Assembly: GCF_024168485.1 (NCBI RefSeq)
Contig: NZ_JALJVY010000006.1
Span: 124,001 to 188,000, forward strand
DNA length: 64,000 bases
Direction: 5' to 3'
Source of the DNA: Sphingobium sp. OAS761
GTDB taxonomy: Bacteria > Pseudomonadota > Alphaproteobacteria > Sphingomonadales > Sphingomonadaceae
The first letter of the stretch is position 1; the number at the start of each line of letters is the position of its first letter. The position numbers were made by a program, and so were the translations under genes. Positions 1 to 8,841 of the stretch are shown here, in pieces. The notes beneath the pieces were generated by a model. The model had not been told where the DNA came from. It worked only from the letters and a program-made list of their open reading frames with translations, and did not search any database.

Positions 1-1
1 T

Positions 2-331
2 GCGCCCGATTCCGACGGATGGCAGGTCGTGAATGGCGATACGGTGATCCAGGACATTCCGGCAGAGGAATTCCGCCTGCTGCTGCACTGGGGCGCCGAC
101 ATCTATATGGATTACAACGAACTCAAGCGTGCGCTCGACCACACCGACGACATCAGCAAGGACCAGGTGTTCGACACGCTGATTGCCGACATGCGCGCGC
201 GCGGCCTTACCTTCGAGGTCCCGACAGATCCGCTGACCGATCAGAAGTTCATCGCCCTGCTCACCCGGACCTACGACCCGGGCAAGCCGGCGATCTTCCC
301 GCCGGAGCCCGAGGAAGCGCTCGCGGCCTGA
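2..331 (+). CDS. C-terminal part of an uncharacterised protein, paralogue of the next full gene
   Basis: An open frame enters from the left edge and stops at a TGA ending at 331, so only about the last 109 residues are visible. They align along their length with the C-terminus of the protein at 557-1618: both share the pattern V-(V/N)-(D/N)-G-D, then a (F/M)R(L/I)L segment, LIAD(M/L)(K/R)xRG, a DP(L/M)TD(Q/R) motif and FIA(L)LT at similar spacing. It is therefore a tandem paralogue. I do not recognise the family and assign no function. The true start lies outside the window. Confidence 0.75.
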   Translation, partial: APDSDGWQVVNGDTVIQDIPAEEFRLLLHWGADIYMDYNELKRALDHTDDISKDQVFDTLIADMRARGLTFEVPTDPLTDQKFIALLTRTYDPGKPAIFPPEPEEALAA

Positions 332-336
332 TATAA

Positions 337-522
337 GGGGGCGATTATGCGCCTTTCCGCGCCGAGATGACCCAGTTGTGGAAAGACGGCGGCATCAGCG
401 TTCCCCAGACGATCTTCGAAGGGCTGGAAAGCGCGCCGGAGGCGCTGGCCGCCTGTATCTCGGGCGACAGCCCAGGCGCCAAGATACTTGTCCGGGTCTC
501 GCCCGACACCAGCCGGAGCTGA
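337..522 (+). pseudogene. 3' remnant of a medium-chain NADP-dependent oxidoreductase
   Basis: Between the two paralogues, an open stretch ending with TGA at 520-522 encodes about 61 residues. They read like the extreme C-terminus of zinc-independent medium-chain reductases: a DYAPFRAEM segment, LWKDGGI, then IFEGLESAPEAL and GAKILVRVS. In that family this is the last helix-strand pair, in which the GLExAPxA motif precedes the final strand. The frame is closed upstream by a stop at 334-336, and none of the cofactor-binding or catalytic domain is present. I read it as the tail of a deleted gene, not a small gene. It may date the rearrangement that left the flanking paralogues in tandem. Confidence 0.65.
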
Positions 523-556
523 CCGAGAGGCGCAACAGCAAGCAGGAGTTGCCGAC

Positions 557-1618
557 ATGATCGACCGCGCGCGCAGAATGAAGCCCGTCGTCCCGCCCAG
601 GATGCTGCATGACATCTTCACGCCGGAGGAGAACCGGCGGCTTTTCCATATCCTGCGCACCAATGGACCCTGGCGGTTGATCGCGGCTATCTATTTCAAA
701 TCGGTGGAAGAACTGCTTGCAATTTCGAGCCCGGGTGCAGGGGGCACACGACCGCGCTCCCTGTCGGACATGCTCAACCCTTCCTTCCGCGGCTTCTTCG
801 GCAATCATGGCCTGCCCTATGAGGAGGAAGCACACGAAATCTTCTACAGCCGCAAGCTGGTGGATCTTGTCAAGTCGATGCACGGTGCGCGCTATGGGAC
901 GCCCTATCTGTTCCAGTTCAACATCCAGGGACCGTGCCATGGCTATGATCCCGGCCATTTCGACGGGCGAAGCTGGCGCGGGCTCGACCCGACCAACATG
1001 CCGGCCTGGCTTGGCGCGGTGATGGCGAAATCGGGGCTGTTCGACGCGTGGGAAGTGAAAGCCGGGCAGGTGATATCCTATTATTATCCGTCCGATGTCG
1101 ATGGCGGCTTCACTTACTGGCCGGACGGCCCGGAAGCAGCGCCGCAACGTATGGCGGCGCCATTCTGGAACAGCGGCCTTCTGACCGACAACCAGCACAT
1201 GTATCATCGGGGCGAGGCCTGCGGTCCGCGCGACCGGCGCGATACCCCGGACGGCATGACGTTGGATTCCGTTCTGGAGGCGGACGGAGAACAGGGCTGG
1301 CGCGTGGTCGACGGAGACCGCCTGATCGCCCGTTATCAGCCCAGCGACATGCGCATCCTGTTTCATTACAGCGCGCATGTTTTCACCGATATGGACGAGT
1401 TGAAGCTCTTTTACGACCATAAGGACGATCTGACGATCGAACGGGCTTTCGACATGCTGATCGCTGATTTGAAGCGGCGAGGCGTAGGCTTTGCCATGCC
1501 GGGCGATCCCATGACCGACCGAGCATTCATCGCGACGCTAACCGAAACATACGCCATGAGTCCGTCGCATTATCCGGCAGAAGCGCCGCTCGACGTCAGG
1601 CCGGCGATAGCGGCCTGA
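557..1618 (+). CDS. Uncharacterised protein with possible 2-oxoglutarate oxygenase-like residues
   Basis: The protein is 353 residues, hydrophilic, with no signal peptide or membrane segment. I chose ATG 557 because AGGAG lies 9 bases upstream; a TTG at 488 would also keep the frame open. I do not recognise the family. A His-x-Asp pair (His134, Asp136, in a GHFDG context) and a later His217 (MYHRG), with arginines about 8-10 residues beyond, are spaced like the iron ligands of Fe(II)/2-oxoglutarate oxygenases. That is only a geometric hint. The C-terminal third is duplicated in the truncated upstream gene. It converges with the FucP-type transporter 10 bases away. Confidence 0.6.
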   Translation: MIDRARRMKPVVPPRMLHDIFTPEENRRLFHILRTNGPWRLIAAIYFKSVEELLAISSPGAGGTRPRSLSDMLNPSFRGFFGNHGLPYEEEAHEIFYSRKLVDLVKSMHGARYGTPYLFQFNIQGPCHGYDPGHFDGRSWRGLDPTNMPAWLGAVMAKSGLFDAWEVKAGQVISYYYPSDVDGGFTYWPDGPEAAPQRMAAPFWNSGLLTDNQHMYHRGEACGPRDRRDTPDGMTLDSVLEADGEQGWRVVDGDRLIARYQPSDMRILFHYSAHVFTDMDELKLFYDHKDDLTIERAFDMLIADLKRRGVGFAMPGDPMTDRAFIATLTETYAMSPSHYPAEAPLDVRPAIAA

Positions 1619-1627
1619 CCCCAGCGG

Positions 1628-2941
1628 TTAGTGCAGGACAGGCGCTTCGGCGCCTGTTCCGGCAGGTGCACGGACCGACCAACCGTAGACGGCAATCAGC
1701 AAATAACAGACAGCCGGTACCATCAGGGCCACGGCCAGGCTGGACGCATCCGCCACCGCTCCGGTCAGCAGCGGCACCAGCGCGCCGCCGACAATCGCCA
1801 TGCACAGCAGACCCGATGCCTGCGGCGTGCGGTCTCCCAGCCCTTCGACGCCGAGGCTGAAGATCGTGGGGAACATGATCGCATTCATGAGCCCGATCGC
1901 GAGGATCGTATAGCCTGCGACCATTCCGTCCGACAACGCCGAAACGGCGGCTAGCAGAATGGCGCCGATGCACATGATCGCCAGCAGCAACCCGGGACTG
2001 ACCCTGCGCAGCGCATAAGCGCCCGCGAAGCGGCCGACCATCGCCCCGCCCCAGTAAAAGGCTACCATGCCACCCGCCGCCTGTTCGGCAAGGCCCATGA
2101 CGCGCGGCTGCCCGAGATAGTTGACGAGCATCGATCCGATCGACACTTCCGCGCCGACATAGAGGAATATGGACGCAACAGCACCGGCCACGCGCGGGAT
2201 GCGAAGCAAGGAAAAGGCGCCGTCCAGGCTCGCGGCAGGCGCAGCGCCGCCCGCTATGAGACGACGTCGCCACCAGAAGAAGCCCGCGATCAGGGCGAGG
2301 ATAAGCGCAATGCCGACATAGGCATGGCCGATTACCGCAGCTTCACGCGCGGTGAACAGGGCGCGGTCTTCCGGCCCGAGTGTGGCGGGATCGACGTCGG
2401 CGAGTGATCCCAGGATCACCAGCGCGCCGATCGGCGGAAACAGAGTGGTACCCAGCGCATTGAACGCCTGCGCCAGGGTCAGGCGGCTGTGCGACGTCGC
2501 CGGATCGCCCATGTTCGCGATCAGCGGGTTGGCCGCGACCTGTAGCAGCGTGATCCCGCTTGCCAGGACGAAGAGCGCCACGAGGAATGTCGCATAGATG
2601 CCCGACGACGATGCCGGAACGAAAAGAAGACACCCTGCCGCCATCGTGCACAGGCCCAGCACGATACCGCGTGCGTAGCCGATGCGCGCGATAAGCGCGC
2701 CTGCCGGCAGGGACATGACGGCATAGGCCGTGAAAAAGGCGAACTGCGTCAGCATCGCTTCGGTATAGCTGAGCGAAAACAGTGACTTGAGCTTCGGTAT
2801 TAAAATGTCATTGAGGCTGGTCAGGCCACCCCAGAGAAAGAACAGGGCGACGACGGCCGCCACCAGCATGCGCGGCGCGGAACCGGACTGCGTCGGTTGT
2901 GCCGAAGATGCCGGGGGGACGGAACTGACCATGTCTTGCAT
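1628..2941 (-). CDS. FucP-type sugar:proton symporter, probable L-rhamnose transporter
   Basis: A 437-residue integral membrane protein of the major facilitator superfamily with about 12 hydrophobic segments. The N-terminal signature FFLWGGLTSLNDIL followed by the long first helix pair, and the QVAANPLI segment near residue 135, are characteristic of the L-fucose/glucose/galactose permease (FucP) branch. It would import a monosaccharide across the inner membrane with protons. It is the last gene of the leftward unit rhaD-esterase-rhaI-transporter, 24 bases after rhaI, which makes L-rhamnose the likely substrate. The substrate is inferred from position, since FucP homologues vary in specificity. 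Confidence 0.85.
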   Translation of the reverse strand: MQDMVSSVPPASSAQPTQSGSAPRMLVAAVVALFFLWGGLTSLNDILIPKLKSLFSLSYTEAMLTQFAFFTAYAVMSLPAGALIARIGYARGIVLGLCTMAAGCLLFVPASSSGIYATFLVALFVLASGITLLQVAANPLIANMGDPATSHSRLTLAQAFNALGTTLFPPIGALVILGSLADVDPATLGPEDRALFTAREAAVIGHAYVGIALILALIAGFFWWRRRLIAGGAAPAASLDGAFSLLRIPRVAGAVASIFLYVGAEVSIGSMLVNYLGQPRVMGLAEQAAGGMVAFYWGGAMVGRFAGAYALRRVSPGLLLAIMCIGAILLAAVSALSDGMVAGYTILAIGLMNAIMFPTIFSLGVEGLGDRTPQASGLLCMAIVGGALVPLLTGAVADASSLAVALMVPAVCYLLIAVYGWSVRAPAGTGAEAPVLH

Positions 2942-2965
2942 TGCTCCTGCGACTGATGGGCGGGT

Positions 2966-4264
2966 TTAGACGATACCGGCGCCCAGGCCTACCGCCTTCC
3001 GCTCCTGGCTCTTGCGTTCACGCCAGCGACTGTCGCGATAGGCGGTCAGCACGTCGATTGCACCGCCGGCCTCCATGCGGGCCATGGCAACGATCGGCGA
3101 CACATCGACGGTATAGGCACGGCGAAGCGCCTGGAACGCCATCATAGTATCGTTCCCGTCCTGAGCCGTGTGGAGCGCGTCGCGGTCGACCAGCAATGCC
3201 TTGGCAAAACATTGGGTGATCGCTTCGGCCGAGGACAACATCGATTCGATCGGGTCGGTCACATTGTGCGACTGATCGATCATGTAGCTGGGGTTGAAGC
3301 CGCCGCGCGGATGCAATTCGGCCTCGACCAGTTCGTTGAATATCAGAAAAAGCTGATGCGGATTGATCGACCCGGAATCGAGATCGTCGTCGCCATATTT
3401 GCTGTCGTTGAAATGGAAGCCGCCAAGCTTGCCGAAGCGGTGGAGGCGCGCGACGATCTGCTCGATATTGACGTTGGGCGCATGGTGGCCGAGGTCGACC
3501 AGGCATTGGCATTTATCGCCCAGTTCCTGCGCGGCCAGGATTGAACTGCCCCAGTCGGAAATGACGGAGGAATAGAAAGCGGGCTCGAACATTTTGTGCT
3601 CGAGCAGCATGCGCCAGTCGTCCGGCAAGGCTGCATACACCTGCGCCGCCGCGTCCAGATAACGGTCAAGGCTGCGGGCCAGATCCTGCTGCCCCGGCAG
3701 GTTCGTGCCGTCGCCCACCCATACGGTCAGGTCCTTGGCGCCAAGCTGGCGACCAATCTCGATGCATTCGATATTATGGTCCACGGCTTGTTGCCGCGTT
3801 TCCGCGACGGTCGAGGACAGGGAACCGGTGGCATAGCTGTGCGCCTGACCCGGCTGGTCCTGGAACGTGTTGGAATTGACTGCGTCGAACCCAAGGCCGA
3901 GAGACGCAGCCTCTTCGCGCAGCGCTCCATAGTCCGAAACTTTGTCCCACGGGAAATGCGGCGAAACGCGCGGCGTTACCCGGCTGAGTTGGTTGATGAC
4001 GGCGCAATCTTCCAGCTTTTCATGAATGTCGGTCGGCTCCCCCGCGATCGGAAACTTGGCGAAGCGCGTACCGCCCCGACCCGCTCCCCAACTCGGCACG
4101 GCGACCGAGAAATTTGCCACGCGCGCCTTCACCGCGTCGATGGCGATGCCGCTGCGATCCAGCTTGCGGCCGAGCGCGGCGTAATCCTCTTCCAAGGCGA
4201 CCGCGTCCCGCGCATTGGTTTCGGCGATCAGATCGGCGGAGAGAGGCAGGCTGGTCATGATCAT
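2966..4264 (-). CDS. rhaI: L-rhamnose isomerase, RhaI type
   Basis: A TIM-barrel metal-dependent isomerase of 432 residues that interconverts L-rhamnose and L-rhamnulose in the cytoplasm. Metal- and substrate-binding stretches are visible in order: LEHKMFEPAFYSS, LVDLGHHAPNVN and FHFNDSKYGDDDLDSG; the last is diagnostic of the L-rhamnose catabolism isomerase family of pseudomonads and alphaproteobacteria. This is distinct from E. coli RhaA. The frame can start at GTG 4270, ATG 4264 or ATG 4258. I prefer 4264 because AAGAAG at the end of the preceding gene is well spaced. It abuts the esterase gene and is translationally coupled to it. Confidence 0.93.
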   Translation of the reverse strand: MIMTSLPLSADLIAETNARDAVALEEDYAALGRKLDRSGIAIDAVKARVANFSVAVPSWGAGRGGTRFAKFPIAGEPTDIHEKLEDCAVINQLSRVTPRVSPHFPWDKVSDYGALREEAASLGLGFDAVNSNTFQDQPGQAHSYATGSLSSTVAETRQQAVDHNIECIEIGRQLGAKDLTVWVGDGTNLPGQQDLARSLDRYLDAAAQVYAALPDDWRMLLEHKMFEPAFYSSVISDWGSSILAAQELGDKCQCLVDLGHHAPNVNIEQIVARLHRFGKLGGFHFNDSKYGDDDLDSGSINPHQLFLIFNELVEAELHPRGGFNPSYMIDQSHNVTDPIESMLSSAEAITQCFAKALLVDRDALHTAQDGNDTMMAFQALRRAYTVDVSPIVAMARMEAGGAIDVLTAYRDSRWRERKSQERKAVGLGAGIV

Positions 4265-4266
4265 TC

Positions 4267-5190
4267 TCACTTCTTGGAAATCGGTTCGAGGAAGCCTTGC
4301 ATCGCCAGCCAGGCGTGAAATTCTTCCATCAACAAGGTTGTGGTCGTCCCGGCGCGGCCCATGCCGCCAAAGCCGTGATAACCCTTTTGATAGGCGTGGA
4401 TTTCTACCGGCCGCCGGGCAGCATGCCAGGCCTGCGCGATCGGAAAACCATTAGTGGGAAACAGCGGGTCGTCCATCGCGATCGCATCGAACAGCGGCGG
4501 AGCCGCGGCGGGCACGGTGACAGCCGCCTGGGGCCCATAGATATAGCCGACAAAGGCGGGATGCTCGTCAGCGCCCGTCGCCAGCGTGGCATTCATCGCC
4601 GTCATGGCTCCGGCCGAAAAACCGATCATGCCGACATGCGCCGGGTCAACGCCCCATTCATGCGCATCTCGCCGGACAAGGCGCAACGCGGCAAGCGCGT
4701 CGTCCGTCGCTTCCGGCTTTTCCAGCTTCGCGTCGTTGGTCCTGCCCCGCACCGCCTGGCCGATCCGCATCGCCATGAAACGCATGGCCTCCTTCGGATC
4801 GGCAGGTGTCGGTATCAGGCGATATTTCACGACGAACGCGGCGATCCCGCGATCGGCCAGCCAGCGGGCAACCTTGTACCCTTCATGGTCCATGGACAGC
4901 GCCATGAAGCCGCCGCCCGGGAAAATGATGACGCCGGCGCCATTGGCTTTGCCGGCCGCGGGCAGAAAGGGCGTCAATGTCGGCACGGTCACATTGCGCA
5001 CCGACCGCCCTTCGTTGGGAACGATGGTCCAGATTTCGTCCGCGTCACCGCCTCTTGCAGTCGAAAGCAGCGGAATCGCGCCGGGTTCGGCGGCGGCAAT
5101 GGGCGCAACTGCCGCCGGCCGCGCGTGCATTGTCGCCGCCTGCGCCAGCAGTCCCAGAGCGCATAGGGTCCGGACGAATTTTCTCATCAT
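4267..5190 (-). CDS. Exported alpha/beta-hydrolase, acetyl-esterase type
   Basis: A 307-residue protein beginning with a signal peptide (MMRKF, a hydrophobic run, then an Ala-rich cleavage region near residue 24). An IIFPGGGF oxyanion-hole motif and a GFSAGA nucleophile motif place it in the BD-FAE/acetyl esterase branch; a C-terminal YHGFG supplies a plausible catalytic His. The start at 5190 follows a GGAGAGGA ribosome-binding site; ATG 5187 is equally possible. It lies between rhaD and rhaI in one operon, suggesting removal of acyl groups from rhamnosylated substrates in the periplasm before sugar uptake. The substrate is unknown. Confidence 0.82.
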   Translation of the reverse strand: MMRKFVRTLCALGLLAQAATMHARPAAVAPIAAAEPGAIPLLSTARGGDADEIWTIVPNEGRSVRNVTVPTLTPFLPAAGKANGAGVIIFPGGGFMALSMDHEGYKVARWLADRGIAAFVVKYRLIPTPADPKEAMRFMAMRIGQAVRGRTNDAKLEKPEATDDALAALRLVRRDAHEWGVDPAHVGMIGFSAGAMTAMNATLATGADEHPAFVGYIYGPQAAVTVPAAAPPLFDAIAMDDPLFPTNGFPIAQAWHAARRPVEIHAYQKGYHGFGGMGRAGTTTTLLMEEFHAWLAMQGFLEPISKK

Positions 5191-5210
5191 TCCTCTCCCT
5201 TCCCCGATTT

Positions 5211-7322
5211 CTAGCGGGTAAAGGCCTGCGCGTTGCCCGCATCGACATTGATCATGTTGCCGGTCGATTTGGCCGACATGTCCGATGCCAGGAAATAGAC
5301 GGCTTCGGCGATGTCGGACGGCAGCACGTCGCGCTTCAGCATCGAACGCTGGCGGTAATGCTCCTCCAGTTCGCTTCCCGAATCGATGCCGTAGGCACCC
5401 GCGCGCTCCTTGCGCCAGTCGCCGTCCCATATACGCGATCCCTTGATCACCGCATCGGGGTTGACGATGTTGACGCGAATGCCGGCGGGCGCACCCTCCA
5501 GCGCAAGGCAGCGGGCAAGATGGTTCGCCGCCGCCTTGGCTGACGCATAGGCAGACGCATTGGTCGCCGCCGCCACGGCATTTTTCGATCCGATAAAAAC
5601 GACACTTGAGCCGCCTTGCGCCGACATGCCCTTAAGCAGCGGCCAAGCATGTTTGGCGGTCAGGAAATATCCCTGCGCCAGGACATCATAGTTGCGATCC
5701 CAAAGGCTCTTGGTTGTTTCTTCAATCGGCGCGGAAGAGGCTATTCCGGCATTGGCGACGAGCATGTCGAGACCGCCGAATTCGCGGGCACAGGCCTGGA
5801 AACCGGCCTCCACCTGGCTTTCATCGGTTACATCGACGACGCTCGCACGCACCACGTCCTTGCCGTACTGGCCGGCAAATCCGGCGCGTACCTCTTCGAC
5901 GGCGGCGGCATCGCGATCCGCCAGCATGACACAGGCTCCATCGGCCAACAGCCGCGCCGCCGTCGCGGCGCCGATACCCCCAGCCCCGCCTGTGACCAGA
6001 GCGATGCGACCGACCAGCGGCTTTGGCTTGGGCATGCGCTGGAGTTTCGCCTCCTCCAGCAGCCAATATTCGATGTCGAAGGCTTCCTGCTCGTCAAGCG
6101 CGATATAGTCTCCGATCGCTTCCGCGCCGCGCATCACGTTGATGGCGTTGCCATAGAACTCGCCTGCAAGCCGGGCGGTCGTCTTGTCAGTGGCGAAAGT
6201 CATCCGGCCGACACCGGGCACCAGCACAACCACGGGGTTGGGATCGCGCATGGCGGGCGAATCGGCCCGCTTGCACCGGTCATAATAGGCGGCGTAAAGC
6301 CGGCGATAATCCTCCAGCTTCTCCGCCAGATAGGCGTCGTCGGACAGGCGCGCGGGATCGAGCGTCAACGGCGCGATCTTGGTCCGCAGAAAATGGTCCG
6401 GGCAAGACGTTCCCAGCGCCGCCAGCCGTTCGAACTCCACCGAACCGACGAATTCCAGCGCTTCGCCATCGTCCGAGAAATGGCCGACCTTGCGGCGCGC
6501 CCCGGTCATCAGGCCACGCAGCCGCGGCATCAACGCAGCGGCAATCGCTGCGCGATCGTCATCGGGTGCCACCTTCTCGCCGCCAAAGGCAGGGGCATCG
6601 GCGAGCTTCGCGTTGAGATAGGCTGCCGCGTCCGCGATCAGCTCGATCGTGTGCTCGTAGCAGGCCTTGGCACTGTCCGCCCAGCAGATGATGCCGTGTC
6701 CGGCCAGCATGACGCCTTCGACATGCGGGTTCGCCTTCACATAATCGCGCAGCTGCACGCCCAGCGTGTAGCCCGGCCGCTTCCAGGGAAGCCAACCGAT
6801 CCGCCCGCCCCAGATCGTCCGAGTCGCCGCTTCGCCGCCAGACGAAGCCGCCAGCGCGATGATCGCGTCGGGATGAACATGGTCGACATGGGCAAAGGGC
6901 AAAAGCGAGTGCAGCGGGGTATCGATCGACGCCGCGCGCCCGTTCAGGTTGAACGTGCAATGCGGAAGATAGCCGACCATCTTGTCGTCGTCCTGCGGCC
7001 CGCCATAATGGCGCTCAAGGCTCAGGAGCTTTTCCTGATACAGGGTCGCAAAACCATCAAGCTTCATGGAGCCGATGTCGCCGCCCGAACCCTTGACCCA
7101 CAGCACCTCGACCGCCGCTCCGGTAAGCGGGTCGATCTCCGTCAACTTGGCCGATGTATTGCCGCCCCCGAAATTCGTGACAGTAAGATCGGATCCCAGC
7201 AGGTTAGAACGGTACAGCAGAAGTTCGGCCGGCGTCATAGCGGCTGCCCGGGAATCATCCCAGCGGCTGACGGGCACGGCAAAGCGCGTTGCGGAACGGG
7301 AAAGAGCAACTGGAGCGTTCAT
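5211..7322 (-). CDS. rhaD: Bifunctional rhamnulose-1-phosphate aldolase / short-chain dehydrogenase
   Basis: A 703-residue fusion. Roughly residues 20-420 form a class II aldolase/adducin domain with the zinc-binding cluster HVDHVHPD. From about residue 436 a short-chain dehydrogenase follows, with the Rossmann motif VTGGAGGIG and active-site YASAK near residue 590. The family cleaves L-rhamnulose-1-phosphate to DHAP and L-lactaldehyde and oxidises the lactaldehyde to L-lactate with NAD+. It is the first gene of the leftward unit, 118 bases from the divergent kinase, and an L-lactate dehydrogenase lies in that rightward unit, which fits L-lactate as product. Confidence 0.93.
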   Translation of the reverse strand: MNAPVALSRSATRFAVPVSRWDDSRAAAMTPAELLLYRSNLLGSDLTVTNFGGGNTSAKLTEIDPLTGAAVEVLWVKGSGGDIGSMKLDGFATLYQEKLLSLERHYGGPQDDDKMVGYLPHCTFNLNGRAASIDTPLHSLLPFAHVDHVHPDAIIALAASSGGEAATRTIWGGRIGWLPWKRPGYTLGVQLRDYVKANPHVEGVMLAGHGIICWADSAKACYEHTIELIADAAAYLNAKLADAPAFGGEKVAPDDDRAAIAAALMPRLRGLMTGARRKVGHFSDDGEALEFVGSVEFERLAALGTSCPDHFLRTKIAPLTLDPARLSDDAYLAEKLEDYRRLYAAYYDRCKRADSPAMRDPNPVVVLVPGVGRMTFATDKTTARLAGEFYGNAINVMRGAEAIGDYIALDEQEAFDIEYWLLEEAKLQRMPKPKPLVGRIALVTGGAGGIGAATAARLLADGACVMLADRDAAAVEEVRAGFAGQYGKDVVRASVVDVTDESQVEAGFQACAREFGGLDMLVANAGIASSAPIEETTKSLWDRNYDVLAQGYFLTAKHAWPLLKGMSAQGGSSVVFIGSKNAVAAATNASAYASAKAAANHLARCLALEGAPAGIRVNIVNPDAVIKGSRIWDGDWRKERAGAYGIDSGSELEEHYRQRSMLKRDVLPSDIAEAVYFLASDMSAKSTGNMINVDAGNAQAFTR

Positions 7323-7382
7323 AAATATACCTTCAGGCGTCGGACATTTTCTGGTTTCGACGGCGGACTAACATTTTTGCTG

Positions 7383-7416
7383 GAAATGATCAATTGCGAT
7401 TGATAGTGATCATTTC
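7383..7416. promoter_or_regulatory. Perfect inverted repeat in the rhaD/kinase divergent promoter, probable operator
   Basis: Arms GAAATGATCA (7383-7392) and TGATCATTTC (7407-7416) are exact reverse complements separated by 14 bases, centred in the 118-base gap between two divergently read catabolic units. Each arm contains the small palindrome TGATCA. The DeoR-family gene at the end of the rightward unit is the obvious candidate to bind here. A related palindrome occurs before the TonB receptor gene at 21980-21992. Confidence 0.75.
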
Positions 7417-7440
7417 ATATCAAAGTGGGGAGGCAGCATT

Positions 7441-8841
7441 TTGCGCCAGGGCGCAATCATCGTCATCGACATCGGCAAGACGCTGAGCAAGGTCAGCCTG
7501 TGGTCGCGCGATGGCCACATGGTCGACCGGCAGACGCGCGCCAATCTGCCATGCCAGGTCGATGGCGTCCGATGCCTCGACGCTGTGGGCATCGGCGACT
7601 GGCTGCTCGATGCCCTGACGCATTATGCCGGACAGCCCGTCGAGTGCATCGTCCCGGTCGGACATGGCGCCGGCGTCGTAGCCCTGGGGCAATCTGGTCC
7701 GGTCATGTCGCCGATCGATTATGAACAGGCTCCGCCGCAGGATATTCTGGCGGCATATCGCCGCGAACGCGATCCCTTTGCCGTGACGGGATCGCCCGCG
7801 CTGCCCGACGGCCTTAATATGGGGGCGCAAATCTTCTGGATGGACAGGATGGCGCCCGAGGCTATGCGCGGTACGATCTTGCTGCCATGGGCGCAATATT
7901 GGAGCTGGTTCCTGACCGGCCGCGCCGTCAGCGAAGTGACCAGCCTTGGTTGCCACAGCGATGTCTGGGCACCCGGCGATGCCGATTTCTCGCCGATGGC
8001 GAGGCGGCTCGGCTGGGCCGAACGCTTCGCGCCGGTCGTGCCTGCCGCTGAAACGATCGGCACGCTGACTGCGGAGGTCGCACATCGCACCGGCCTTCCC
8101 GCGTCCACCCGCGTTCTTGCCGGACTGCACGACTCGAACGCCGCGCTGCTTGCCGCGCGGGGCTTTGCCGAAATTGCGGGGCAGGAAGCCACGGTCCTGT
8201 CCACCGGAACCTGGTTCGTCGCGATGCGCCTTCCCTCCAGCCCGGTCGACCTGAGCGTCCTGCCGGAAGCGCGCGACTGCCTGGTCAATGTCGATGCCTA
8301 TGGCCACCCGGTTCCATCGGCCCGCTTCATGGGCGGGCGCGAAATCGAGTCCCTGATCGAGATCGATACGCGCCGGGTCGACATCAAGCCCGACCAGCCG
8401 GCTCTGCTTGCCGCCGTCGAGGGCGTGCTGGCATCGGGTACGATGATCCTGCCAACCTTGGCGCCCGGCTTCGGTCCCTATCCCGACGGACAGTTTGAGT
8501 GGATCAATCGACCCGATGACTGGTTCGCCCGCCGCGCCGCCGCCTGTCTTTATGCGGCGCTCGTAGCGGATACGGCGATCGGACTGATCGGCTCGCGCGG
8601 ACGGGTCCTCGTGGAGGGACGCTTCGCCGAGGCGGAGGTGTTCGTGCGGGCACTGGCAAGACTACGTCCGGACGTGGACGTATATGTCGGCCATGCCCAG
8701 CATGACGTGTCGTTCGGCGCACTGCGCCTGATCGATCCCGGCCTCAGGCCCGGTGGCTCGCTGACCCGGGTCCGGCCGCTGGACGCAGACATGACGGACT
8801 ATCGCGCGGCGTGGGCCGACCGTGTCAGGATACTGGCATGA
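7441..8841 (+). CDS. FGGY-family carbohydrate kinase, probable L-rhamnulose kinase
   Basis: A 466-residue sugar kinase with the actin-like fold. [13 protein letters not shown] at the N-terminus is the phosphate-1 loop, and [11 protein letters not shown] carries the probable catalytic Asp231. A LSTGTWFV segment matches the ATP-side motif. It would phosphorylate L-rhamnulose at C1, giving the substrate of RhaD. The start is a TTG at 7441, supported by GGGGAGG about 9 bases upstream and by the absence of an upstream ATG in the short gap. It overlaps lldD by 4 bases. L-fuculokinase is the main alternative, but the RhaI and RhaD neighbours favour rhamnulose. Confidence 0.85.
   Translation: MRQGAIIVIDIGKTLSKVSLWSRDGHMVDRQTRANLPCQVDGVRCLDAVGIGDWLLDALTHYAGQPVECIVPVGHGAGVVALGQSGPVMSPIDYEQAPPQDILAAYRRERDPFAVTGSPALPDGLNMGAQIFWMDRMAPEAMRGTILLPWAQYWSWFLTGRAVSEVTSLGCHSDVWAPGDADFSPMARRLGWAERFAPVVPAAETIGTLTAEVAHRTGLPASTRVLAGLHDSNAALLAARGFAEIAGQEATVLSTGTWFVAMRLPSSPVDLSVLPEARDCLVNVDAYGHPVPSARFMGGREIESLIEIDTRRVDIKPDQPALLAAVEGVLASGTMILPTLAPGFGPYPDGQFEWINRPDDWFARRAAACLYAALVADTAIGLIGSRGRVLVEGRFAEAEVFVRALARLRPDVDVYVGHAQHDVSFGALRLIDPGLRPGGSLTRVRPLDADMTDYRAAWADRVRILA

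Noticed and set aside
395..1420. Long open frame on the minus strand antisense to the unknown-family gene.
   Set aside because: It mirrors the plus-strand gene in a high-GC region, has no ribosome-binding site and its translation resembles no protein. The plus-strand paralogy supports the other strand.
4254..4264. An ATGATCATTCT string at the rhaI start, resembling the rha operator arm.
   Set aside because: It is made by the overlapping start codons (ATGATCATG), falls inside the operon and has no second arm. Similar TGATCAT strings occur at the lldD start and inside the EthD-like gene as coding coincidences.
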